From Chryseobacterium gleum (GTDB taxonomy: Bacteria; Bacteroidota; Bacteroidia; Flavobacteriales_D; Sanyastnellaceae), in NCBI GenBank assembly GCA_945897395.1, contig CAMDFE010000017.1, positions 1 through 12,360 on the forward strand: 12,360 bases of DNA, in the 5' to 3' direction. This document shows positions 1-7,420 of the stretch, in pieces. Made by a program: the position numbers and the translations under genes. The notes beneath the pieces are model-generated. The model was given only the letters and a program-made list of their open reading frames with translations. It had not been told where the DNA came from and did not search any database. Positions within the stretch are counted from its first letter, which is position 1. Each line of letters starts with the position of its first letter.

Positions 1-708
1 TTCAGAGTCACGACGAGCCAGATAGTCATTCACGGTTACCACGTGAACACCTCTATTCGCAAGTGCATTTAAGAAAACAGGAAGTGTTGCAACAAGCGTT
101 TTACCCTCACCGGTAGCCATTTCGGCAACTTTCCCTTGGTGAAGGGCAATACCTCCAATCAACTGTACATCGTAGTGAACCATGTCCCAAATGAATCTGT
201 TCCCAGCAGCAGACCAGTTGTTTTTCCAAATGGCCTTGTCTCCTTCGATGCGAACGTAATCTTTGGAAGTCTGAATAGCGAAATCTTTGTCAAATGCGTT
301 CGCCGAGACCGTGATTTCCTCGTTGTTTTTGAAAATTTCTGCTGTGCGTTTAATCACTGCAAATGCCTCTGGAAGTATTTCGACTAGAACCTCTTCAATT
401 TCCTCGTTTATTGTTTTTCTAACTTTGTCAACTTCAGCGTAAATACCTTCCTTTTCTTCCAGAGCGTCGAGAGGAAGCTCGTCGGCTTTATCATTCAATG
501 CTTGAACTTCATCTTCAAGGTGCTGAATATGATTTTGGATGCGAGTTTGCATGTCTTGAGACATCTGACGGACATCATCTGCGCTAGCGTTTGAAAGGGC
601 TTCGCAAGCAGATTTGGTAGCTTTAAGAAGCGGTTGAATAGCTTCAATATCTTTCTCTTTTTTATCTCCGATTATTTTCTTCAGAATAGTATTCAGCGCT
701 CCGAGCAT
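1..708 (-). CDS. secA: SecA, preprotein translocase ATPase (N-terminal 236 residues, cut by the left edge)
   Basis: SecA is the cytoplasmic motor ATPase that drives unfolded preproteins through SecYEG. Reading the minus strand from the ATG at 708-706, an open frame continues to the window edge. It contains the hallmark run DVQLIGG (residues 180-186), then Walker A in MATGEGKT (197-204; K203 and T204 bind nucleotide) and HVVTVNDYLARRDSE (222-236), all strongly SecA-specific. The Walker lysine is at 203, against 108 in E. coli SecA. The extra length lies in a charged helical stretch (about 50-105) and in a segment between ILPEAFAV (111-118) and DVQLIGG that includes RIEGDKAIWKN. Bacteroidota SecA proteins are known for such insertions. 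The rest of the protein, including the preprotein-binding and helical-scaffold domains, lies outside the window. It is divergent from nrdB. No clear Shine-Dalgarno site precedes the ATG. Identification is secure. Confidence 0.97.
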   Translation of the reverse strand, partial: MLGALNTILKKIIGDKKEKDIEAIQPLLKATKSACEALSNASADDVRQMSQDMQTRIQNHIQHLEDEVQALNDKADELPLDALEEKEGIYAEVDKVRKTINEEIEEVLVEILPEAFAVIKRTAEIFKNNEEITVSANAFDKDFAIQTSKDYVRIEGDKAIWKNNWSAAGNRFIWDMVHYDVQLIGGIALHQGKVAEMATGEGKTLVATLPVFLNALANRGVHVVTVNDYLARRDSE

Positions 709-725
709 AGGTTCTTCAATTAATG

Positions 726-739
726 GTTACAAATGTAAC
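726..739 (-). promoter_or_regulatory. Probable secA -7 promoter element lying in a palindrome
   Basis: Read on the minus strand, 737-730 is TACATTTG, an exact match to the Bacteroidota -7 consensus TAnnTTTG. It sits 21 nt upstream of the secA ATG, which would give a leader of only about 15 nt. No TTG is found at the expected -33 distance; the nearest sequence there reads TTATC. The element is embedded in GTTACA-AA-TGTAAC (726-739), a palindrome with six paired bases on each side. A repressor or activator could bind there, but the match to the promoter consensus is the only direct evidence. Confidence 0.45.
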
Positions 740-941
740 GCCTTCTTCTATTTGATAAGGGATAAAATGAAGACGTATTTACTATTTTTCAAGCTAAAAG
801 TAGTGCCACATAATATATCGGAAATTCTGTCATTTTTGCAAGAAAAAAAATAAAAATTTGCGAATCACTAGATGGGCAAGGGTTCTAGGGATATGAATAT
901 TTAATTGTTAAAAACTAGCTCCTCTTGTTAACTGTTTTAAG

Positions 942-972
942 TTGCAATTTCACAATCAATAATGAATCTTTG
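942..972 (+). promoter_or_regulatory. Candidate nrdBA promoter (Bacteroidota type)
   Basis: A TTG at 942-944 is followed after 20 nt by AATCTTTG at 965-972, which matches 7 of 8 positions of TAnnTTTG. The spacing fits the Bacteroidota sigma-ABfA promoter pattern. Transcription would start near 978, giving a leader of about 70 nt before nrdB. Short AT-rich elements occur by chance in such sequence, so this remains a candidate. Confidence 0.35.
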
Positions 973-1049
973 AAGTCCTGAATTTCTATTCTCGATTTTT
1001 ATGATCTCGAAAGAAGTTAAAGAATAAAACAATTCAATTAATTAGACAG

Positions 1050-2030
1050 ATGCAGCACGAAGAGCCACTTTTAACAGAAAACCCAGACAGATTTGTACTT
1101 TTCCCTATTGTTCACCAAGATATTTGGCAGATGTACAAAACCTCAGAGGCAAGTTTTTGGACGGCTGAGGAGATTGATTTAAGTGTTGATTTGGTTGACT
1201 GGAATACAAAGTTGAACAACGACGAGCGTCACTTCATTAAACATGTATTAGCTTTCTTCGCAGCAAGCGATGGAATTGTAAATGAGAATTTGGCAGAGAA
1301 TTTTGTTCGCGAAGTTCAATATACCGAAGCGAAATTTTTCTACGGATTTCAAATCATGATGGAGAACATTCACAGTGAAACTTATTCATTGCTGATTGAC
1401 ACTTACATTAAGGATACTGCGGATAAAAATTATTTATTCAAGGCAATCGACACGTTAGACTGCGTGAAGAAAAAGGCAGAATGGGCGTTGCGTTGGATCA
1501 AGGGCGGAACTTTTGCGGAACGTTTAGTAGCCTTTGCTGCTGTTGAAGGGATTTTCTTTTCAGGAAGTTTCTGCAGTATTTTTTGGTTGAAGAAACGCGG
1601 TCTAATGCCAGGATTGACTTTCAGTAATGAGTTGATTAGTCGTGACGAAGGAATGCATTGCGACTTTGCTTGTTTGCTATACAACGAGCATATCCAAAAC
1701 AAACTGCCAGAAGGCCGTGTTCGCGAAATTATTGAACAAGCGGTGGCCATCGAGCGCGAATTCATCACAGATGCACTTCCTGTGCGTTTGATTGGAATGA
1801 ACAGCGATTTAATGAGTCAGTATATTGAATTCGTAGCAGACAGATTGTTGAGCGAACTAGGGAGCGATAAAATATACAACAGCACAAATCCGTTCGATTT
1901 TATGGATTTAATAAGTGTTGAAGGAAAGACGAATTTCTTTGAAAAGCGTGTGGCGGAATATCAGAAAGCAGGAGTGAAAGATGGCCCATCAGAAGATTCA
2001 AGAGCCATTTCATTCTCGGAAGAATTCTAA
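1050..2030 (+). CDS. nrdB: Class Ia ribonucleotide reductase, beta (R2) subunit
   Basis: R2 houses the dinuclear metal cofactor and tyrosyl radical used by the alpha subunit to reduce ribonucleoside diphosphates to deoxyribonucleotides. All expected ligands are visible: D74 in AASDGIVNEN, E105 and H108 in MENIHSETY, E166 in FAAVEGIFF, and E200 and H203 in RDEGMHCD. The radical tyrosine is Y112, and W37 (SFWTAEE) matches the tryptophan of the electron-transfer path. At 326 residues it is short and, motif by motif, closer to eukaryotic R2 than to E. coli NrdB. It ends in SFSEEF, an acidic and aromatic tail of the kind that docks R2 onto R1. nrdA follows 34 nt downstream, so the two are almost certainly co-transcribed. 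The ATG at 1050 agrees with the family N-terminus; no strong ribosome-binding site is present. Confidence 0.97.
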   Translation: MQHEEPLLTENPDRFVLFPIVHQDIWQMYKTSEASFWTAEEIDLSVDLVDWNTKLNNDERHFIKHVLAFFAASDGIVNENLAENFVREVQYTEAKFFYGFQIMMENIHSETYSLLIDTYIKDTADKNYLFKAIDTLDCVKKKAEWALRWIKGGTFAERLVAFAAVEGIFFSGSFCSIFWLKKRGLMPGLTFSNELISRDEGMHCDFACLLYNEHIQNKLPEGRVREIIEQAVAIEREFITDALPVRLIGMNSDLMSQYIEFVADRLLSELGSDKIYNSTNPFDFMDLISVEGKTNFFEKRVAEYQKAGVKDGPSEDSRAISFSEEF

Positions 2031-2064
2031 GAAAATTAAGCATTAACGAAATATATAGAAGCAC

Positions 2065-4476
2065 ATGTTTGTAGTAAAAAGAGACGGTAGAAAAGAAACA
2101 GTGAAATTCGATAAGATCACTGCCAGAATTTCAAAATTATGTTACGGGTTGAACCCCATCATAGATCCTTTGAAAATTGCCATGAAGGTAATTGAAGGGG
2201 TATTCGATGGAGTAACCACAAGTCAGTTAGATACGCTAGCAGCTGAAATAGCCGCTACGAATACGACGACGCATCCGGACTATGCTCTTCTTGCCTCTCG
2301 AATAGCTATCGGAAACTTACACAAGAATACCAAGAAGTCTTTTTCTCAAACTATTTCAGATTTATACAATTATGTAGATCCGAAGACTGGAAAAGGCGCG
2401 GGCTTAATTGCAGAAGACGTTTACAACGTGATAACGGAGAATGCGCCATTATTGGACAGCACGATTATCTACGATCGTGATTTTCAATTCGATTATTTCG
2501 GTTTCAAAACATTGGAAAAATCGTATTTGTTGAAGATGCACGGTACGGTGGTGGAACGTCCACAGCACTTGTTCATGCGCGTTGCCGTTGGAATTCACAA
2601 GACAGATTTAGATGAAATTGTGAAGACTTACAACATGATTAGCGAAGGATGGTTCACACATGCAACCCCTACGCTTTTCAATGCTGGAACACCGAAGCCT
2701 CAGATGAGTTCTTGCTTCCTTATTCAAATGAAAGATGACAGTATCCCTGGAATTTATGATACGTTGAAGCAAACAGCTTTAATTTCTCAAAGCGCCGGTG
2801 GTATAGGACTTAGCATTCACAATGTTCGTGCTAAGGGTTCATACATCAGAGGTACAAACGGTACGAGCAATGGTATTGTTCCAATGTTGCGCGTGTTCAA
2901 CGACACAGCGCGTTATGTAGACCAAGGAGGTGGAAAGCGCAAAGGTTCTTTCGCAATTTATCTTGAACCGTGGCACGCAGATGTTTATGACTTTTTAGAC
3001 TTAAGAAAAAACCACGGTAAAGAAGAAATTCGTGCGCGTGATTTGTTCTATGCTCTATGGATTCCTGATTTGTTCATGCAGCGCGTGAAGGACAACGGAA
3101 CATGGACATTGATGTGTCCAAATGAATGTCCTGGACTTTCTGATTGTTGGGGTGAGGAATTCGAAAAGTTGTATACTAAATACGAGTCGGAAGGAAAAGG
3201 AAGAGAGACAATCAAAGCACAAGACTTGTGGTACAAAATTATCGAGTCTCAAATTGAGACCGGTAACCCTTACATGTTGTACAAAGATGCTGCGAATCGC
3301 AAGAGCAATCAGCAAAACCTAGGTACCATTAAGAGTTCGAACTTGTGCACCGAGATTATTGAGTACACAGCACCCGATGAAATTGCAGTTTGTAATTTAG
3401 GTTCTATTGCCTTACCGAAATTTGTAAAAGACGGAGCTTTCGATCACGATAAGTTGTTTGAAGTGACTTACCAATTAACGGTGAACTTGAACAAGATTAT
3501 TGACGGAAATTATTACCCAGTTCCTGAAACACGTAACTCAAACATGCGTCACCGTCCAATTGGAATTGGTGTTCAAGGATTGGCAGATGCGTTTATTTTA
3601 TTGCGTTTCCCATTTGAATCGGAGGAAGCGAAAAAGTTGAATCGCGAAGTATTCGAAACCATCTATTATGCGTCTTGCACAGCATCGAAAGATTTAGCGC
3701 GCAGAGACGGTGCTTACGAAACCTTCCAAGGTTCTCCAGCATCGAAGGGCATCCTTCAATTCGATATGTGGAATGTTACTCCGACTGATCGTTGGGAGTG
3801 GAGCGTATTGAAAGAAGAAATTACGAAATACGGAATGCGCAACAGCTTGTTGTTAGCTCCAATGCCAACGGCTTCTACTGCGCAGATTTTAGGTAATAAC
3901 GAATGTTTCGAACCCTATACCACGAACATTTATTCAAGAAGAACTTTGGCAGGCGAATTCATTGTTGTGAATAAGCACTTATTGAAAGACCTTGTAAATC
4001 TCGGGTTGTGGAATGACAATTTGAAGAACAAGTTAATGTCAACCAGCGGTTCTGTTCAGAACATCGATGAAATTCCAGACAACTTGAAAGCCCTTTACAA
4101 AACAGCTTGGGAGATTTCACAACGTGTGGTAATTGATATGGCTGCTGATCGCGGAGCTTACATTTGTCAAAGTCAGTCGTTGAATATTTTCATGGAAAAT
4201 GCAAACTTCGGAAAACTAACTTCCATGCATTTCTATGCTTGGGAAAAAGGATTGAAAACAGGTATGTATTACTTGCGCACCAAGGCCGCAACGGACGCTA
4301 TTAAGTTTACGGTAGATAAGTCACAATTGTCAAAGCCAAAAGCTGAAGTAGTAATTGAGAGTGCACCGGTGTCAGTAAGTATGAATATTACCCCAGATAC
4401 ACTTTCGCAGAAAAATGTGGACGCGATTGCTTGTTCAATAGATAATCCAGATTCTTGCGAATCTTGCAGCGGATAA
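2065..4476 (+). CDS. nrdA: Class Ia ribonucleotide reductase, alpha (R1) subunit
   Basis: R1 is the catalytic and allosteric subunit making dNDPs from NDPs. The N-terminus (residues 1 to about 90, starting MFVVKRDGRKE) is an ATP-cone, the activity site sensing ATP/dATP. The catalytic barrel shows the redox cysteine C217 (MSSCFL), the N426-C428-E430 triad in SSNLCTEI with thiyl-radical C428, and the partner cysteine C443 in AVCNLGS. Y735 and Y736 (GMYYLRT) match the tyrosine pair of the radical pathway to R2. The C-terminal C798-x-x-C801 passes electrons from thioredoxin or glutaredoxin. PMPTASTAQILGNNE (599-613) is also typical. At 803 residues it is the length of eukaryotic R1 and very similar to it. 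All functional residues are intact, so the enzyme should be active and dATP-inhibitable. It is the second gene of nrdBA and ends 21 nt before a terminator hairpin. Confidence 0.97.
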   Translation: MFVVKRDGRKETVKFDKITARISKLCYGLNPIIDPLKIAMKVIEGVFDGVTTSQLDTLAAEIAATNTTTHPDYALLASRIAIGNLHKNTKKSFSQTISDLYNYVDPKTGKGAGLIAEDVYNVITENAPLLDSTIIYDRDFQFDYFGFKTLEKSYLLKMHGTVVERPQHLFMRVAVGIHKTDLDEIVKTYNMISEGWFTHATPTLFNAGTPKPQMSSCFLIQMKDDSIPGIYDTLKQTALISQSAGGIGLSIHNVRAKGSYIRGTNGTSNGIVPMLRVFNDTARYVDQGGGKRKGSFAIYLEPWHADVYDFLDLRKNHGKEEIRARDLFYALWIPDLFMQRVKDNGTWTLMCPNECPGLSDCWGEEFEKLYTKYESEGKGRETIKAQDLWYKIIESQIETGNPYMLYKDAANRKSNQQNLGTIKSSNLCTEIIEYTAPDEIAVCNLGSIALPKFVKDGAFDHDKLFEVTYQLTVNLNKIIDGNYYPVPETRNSNMRHRPIGIGVQGLADAFILLRFPFESEEAKKLNREVFETIYYASCTASKDLARRDGAYETFQGSPASKGILQFDMWNVTPTDRWEWSVLKEEITKYGMRNSLLLAPMPTASTAQILGNNECFEPYTTNIYSRRTLAGEFIVVNKHLLKDLVNLGLWNDNLKNKLMSTSGSVQNIDEIPDNLKALYKTAWEISQRVVIDMAADRGAYICQSQSLNIFMENANFGKLTSMHFYAWEKGLKTGMYYLRTKAATDAIKFTVDKSQLSKPKAEVVIESAPVSVSMNITPDTLSQKNVDAIACSIDNPDSCESCSG

Positions 4477-4497
4477 TTCAATTAAGAAATAAAAAGG

Positions 4498-4525
4498 AAA
4501 GGGTCGCAGTGCGGCCCTTTTTTTT
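4498..4525 (+). terminator. Intrinsic terminator of nrdBA
   Basis: AAAGGGTCGC (4498-4507), the loop AGT, and GCGGCCCTTT (4511-4520) form a 10-bp stem with one T-G wobble. T residues continue to 4525. It lies 21 nt after the nrdA stop codon and separates the operon from the receptor gene. Confidence 0.88.
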
Positions 4526-4552
4526 CTTCATTTCATTTTTAATAAGTTCTTT

Positions 4553-4583
4553 TTGAACCTTGTTCTTTATAATCAAATGTTTG
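4553..4583 (+). promoter_or_regulatory. Candidate promoter for the receptor/hydrolase operon
   Basis: TTG at 4553-4555 and AATGTTTG at 4576-4583 (7 of 8 matches to TAnnTTTG) are 20 nt apart, as in Bacteroidota promoters, and lie just after the nrdBA terminator. Transcription would begin near 4588, giving a very short leader before the ATG at 4598. This makes translation from the upstream TTG (4553) or ATG (4577) unlikely if the promoter is real. Confidence 0.35.
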
Positions 4584-4597
4584 TAAATTGTCGTCAA

Positions 4598-7417
4598 ATG
4601 AGAAAGCTCCTATTCAATCTTCTTGCGTTGTTGACCACAACGGTCTCCTATGCGCAAACTCTGCGAGGAAAGGTAGTTGAGCAACAGAATCAAGCGTCAC
4701 TCACAGGTGCTGTTATTTTTCAGAAGGGCACGAGCAATGGAGCTTCTAGCGATTACGACGGAGAATTTTCCATTAAAGTTTCTGGACTTCCGGTGACGTT
4801 GGTTGTGAAATATGTTGGCTTTGCTGATCAGGAAATTGTTGCAAGAAACACCGATTTTATTTTGGTTGAAATGATAACTGGCGATTTCGGTCCAACTGTT
4901 ATTATTCGCGACACACGAATTACTGAAAAACAAAAACAGAATCCATTGACTGTTGAACGAATGGATTTGACAGCGATTAAAAATTCTGCCGCGGGAAATT
5001 TCTACGAGGGATTAGGAGCCCTGAAGGGAGTTGATTTAACCACAGCAAGTTTAGGATTTCGTGTTATCAATACGAGAGGTTTCAATTCTACCTCACCAGT
5101 TCGAAGTTTGCAGCTGATAGATGGTGTAGACAATCAATCACCCGGTTTGAATTTCTCTTTAGGAAATTTTCTAGGCGCTCCCGATTTAGATGTTTTCGCA
5201 GTGGAAATTGTACAAGGGGCGAGTAGTGCATTTTACGGTCCCGGTGCCTTTAACGGGGTAATTAAAATGGAAACGAAAGACCCGTTTGTCTATACGGGTC
5301 TTACCGCTCAGCTGCGAGTGGGCGAGAGGCAATTGGTTGAGCCATCGGTGCGTTTTGCACACGCGTTTTCCAACAAGGAAGGGCATAAGTACTTAGCTTA
5401 CAAATTCAATGTCTTTGCGTTTAAAGCTTTGGATTGGGCTGCGGATAATCAATCTCCGATATACAACAGTGGATTTTCTGCGAGCAATCCAGGAAGATTT
5501 GACGCAGTGAACATATACGGCGATGAGTATTTTGCAGCTAACAACTATTCTGAAGATCTAAACGGAAAACCTGGATTGGGAACTTTTTTCAGAACGGGTT
5601 ATCGCGAATCTGATTTAGTGGACTACAACACAAAAAATGTGAAGGCCAATGCCTCGGTTCATTTGCGCTTGAAACCGGAATTGGAAGAGACTTCACCAGA
5701 ACTTATAGTTGCGGGAAATGTAGGCCAAGGGACTACCGTTTACCAGGGAGACAACCGATTCAGTTTGCGCGATATTCTTTTTTATCAAGGTCGGGTTGAA
5801 TTAAAAAAGAAGGATAAATACTTCATTCGTATTTATGGAACAGGTGAAGATGCTGGAAAAAGTTTTGACCCTTATTTCACAGCATTGAAGTTGCAAGACG
5901 CCGCTCGTTCCGATGAGAATTGGGCGAATGTATACGTGAAGTACTGGCAAGATTCAGTTAGCGATATTATAACGGATAATTTGGGTTATCCGCAATATGT
6001 GCAAAATCCGAATTGGCCGGCTGAGCCTAATTTTTACATTGTTCCGACTGTGGATCAATACACAGCCTGGTCTAATCAAAACTTTGACACTCTGTCTTAT
6101 TTCCATCAATTAGTAGAGAATTGGACAAACAACGGCACTGCAGGAATCCCTATGGCAGGGCAATATGGATTTTTTCAACCTGGCTCAGCACTGTTTAATT
6201 CAAATTTCAATCAAATAACTTCTTCCAATAACAACGATGCCGATGGTGGAACGCGATTCTATGATCGATCTTCGCTTTTCCACACGCAAGGAGAATATCA
6301 ATGGAAAGGTACAGGCTACATAGATTATCGCATTGGAGGGAACGCTCGGTTGTATCGTCCAAATTCTGCAGGAACCATATTTACAGATGATGTCGAGAAA
6401 ATTTACAACTACGAAGGTGGTTTGTATTTCGGAGCAACGAAGAAATTATTAGAGAATCGTTTGATTGTTAGTGGAACGTTGCGTTTAGATAAAAATGTGA
6501 ACTTCGATGCACTTGTCAGCCCAGCGGCTTCTATTGTTTTTCAACCCCAAAAAAATCACTACCTGCGGGCTTCGTTTTCTTCGGCTTTAAGAAACCCGAC
6601 TTTAACCGATCAGTACTTAAGTTTGAATGTCGGTCCTGCTATATTAAGTGGAAATTTGAATGGCGTTGATTCCCTCATCACGCTCGCCAGTTTCAATGCC
6701 TACCGAAACACATTGAATACAGATAGCTTGGTTTATTTCGATATTGATCCGATCCGTCCTGAGCAAGTGAAAACTATGGAATTGGGCTACCGTGCCTCGT
6801 TCTTCGATTCAAAAGTCTATATAGATTTAGGCGTGTATTACAGTGCTTACAAGCATTTCATTGGATATAATATTGGTCTTTCTGCAAATTTCCCACCGCC
6901 GTCTTACCTTCCGGAAGATTTGCAAGTTTATCGTTATTCAGCGAATTCAAAAAATACGGTAACAACGCAGGGGGCTAATGTAGGATTGAATTATTATTTT
7001 CATGAAAAGCATAGTTTCGGGGTTAATTATTCGTTCAACAGTATTGTAAGAAGCGACCCGAATGACCCGATTATTCCAGCTTTCAATACGCCGAAGCACA
7101 AGTATAATCTGAGCGTTACCGGAAATAAATTGTTCGAATCGGAAGAAGGAAATTGTTGGGGGTATAGTGTGAACTACAAGTGGATACAAGGATATCTGTT
7201 TGAAGGGTCTCCTCAGTTTACGGGGTATATAAATACCTACGATATGGTAGATGTTCAAGTGAATTACAGTTTAATTGACTCTAATGTTTTCTTTAAGTTA
7301 GGAGCCTCTAACGTATTAAATAATCAACAAGTTCAGGTGTACGGTGGTCCTTCAATTGGAAGAATGGCCTATCTTAGCATACAATATTCGTTCAATCATC
7401 AAAAATCAAATAAATAA
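4598..7417 (+). CDS. TonB-dependent outer-membrane receptor with CarboxypepD_reg-like N-domain
   Basis: This is a 939-residue outer-membrane beta-barrel that would import a ligand using TonB-ExbB-ExbD energy. I chose the ATG at 4598 because it opens directly onto a signal peptide (MRKLLFNLLALL, likely cut after YAQ, residue 20); the frame extends upstream to a TTG at 4553 and an ATG at 4577, which would put polar residues before it. Residues 21-92 (LRGKVVEQ, GAVIFQKGTSNGASSDYDGEF, VKYVGF) form a carboxypeptidase-regulatory-like beta-sandwich common in Bacteroidota receptors. The plug follows at about 116-228, with TRGFN (159-163), IDGVDN (174-179) and VEIVQGASSAFYGPGAFNGVI (from 202). The remainder alternates polar and aromatic residues as in a 22-strand barrel, and a final strand YLSIQYSF is followed by seven polar residues. 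No SusD-like gene follows; the partner is a secreted hydrolase-fold protein 3 nt downstream. The substrate cannot be told from the sequence. Confidence 0.9.
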   Translation: MRKLLFNLLALLTTTVSYAQTLRGKVVEQQNQASLTGAVIFQKGTSNGASSDYDGEFSIKVSGLPVTLVVKYVGFADQEIVARNTDFILVEMITGDFGPTVIIRDTRITEKQKQNPLTVERMDLTAIKNSAAGNFYEGLGALKGVDLTTASLGFRVINTRGFNSTSPVRSLQLIDGVDNQSPGLNFSLGNFLGAPDLDVFAVEIVQGASSAFYGPGAFNGVIKMETKDPFVYTGLTAQLRVGERQLVEPSVRFAHAFSNKEGHKYLAYKFNVFAFKALDWAADNQSPIYNSGFSASNPGRFDAVNIYGDEYFAANNYSEDLNGKPGLGTFFRTGYRESDLVDYNTKNVKANASVHLRLKPELEETSPELIVAGNVGQGTTVYQGDNRFSLRDILFYQGRVELKKKDKYFIRIYGTGEDAGKSFDPYFTALKLQDAARSDENWANVYVKYWQDSVSDIITDNLGYPQYVQNPNWPAEPNFYIVPTVDQYTAWSNQNFDTLSYFHQLVENWTNNGTAGIPMAGQYGFFQPGSALFNSNFNQITSSNNNDADGGTRFYDRSSLFHTQGEYQWKGTGYIDYRIGGNARLYRPNSAGTIFTDDVEKIYNYEGGLYFGATKKLLENRLIVSGTLRLDKNVNFDALVSPAASIVFQPQKNHYLRASFSSALRNPTLTDQYLSLNVGPAILSGNLNGVDSLITLASFNAYRNTLNTDSLVYFDIDPIRPEQVKTMELGYRASFFDSKVYIDLGVYYSAYKHFIGYNIGLSANFPPPSYLPEDLQVYRYSANSKNTVTTQGANVGLNYYFHEKHSFGVNYSFNSIVRSDPNDPIIPAFNTPKHKYNLSVTGNKLFESEEGNCWGYSVNYKWIQGYLFEGSPQFTGYINTYDMVDVQVNYSLIDSNVFFKLGASNVLNNQQVQVYGGPSIGRMAYLSIQYSFNHQKSNK

Positions 7418-7420
7418 CTT

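Larger units (their letters stand above)
709..1049. other. Divergent secA-nrdB intergenic region, 341 nt
   Basis: This AT-rich region separates the divergent secA and nrdB genes. It holds the secA -7 element near its left end and a candidate nrdB promoter near 942-972. An A-rich tract (841-857) lies between them. I see no open frame with convincing composition, no tRNA-like fold, and no intrinsic terminator, as expected between divergent starts. No tandem NrdR boxes could be recognised. Confidence 0.6.

Noticed and set aside
136..387. An 83-codon plus-strand open frame
   Set aside because: It is antisense to secA, whose minus-strand reading gives clear family motifs; the plus-strand product has no recognisable feature.
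800..825. Possible NrdR box in the ATAATATATCGG stretch
   Set aside because: It lacks the symmetric ACA...TGT ends and there is no second copy at the spacing seen for tandem NrdR boxes; it is also far from the candidate nrdB promoter.
4553..4597. Upstream TTG (4553) or ATG (4577) as the receptor start
   Set aside because: Both would place polar residues ahead of an otherwise well-formed signal peptide, and the TTG falls in the candidate -33 element. The ATG at 4598 fits better.
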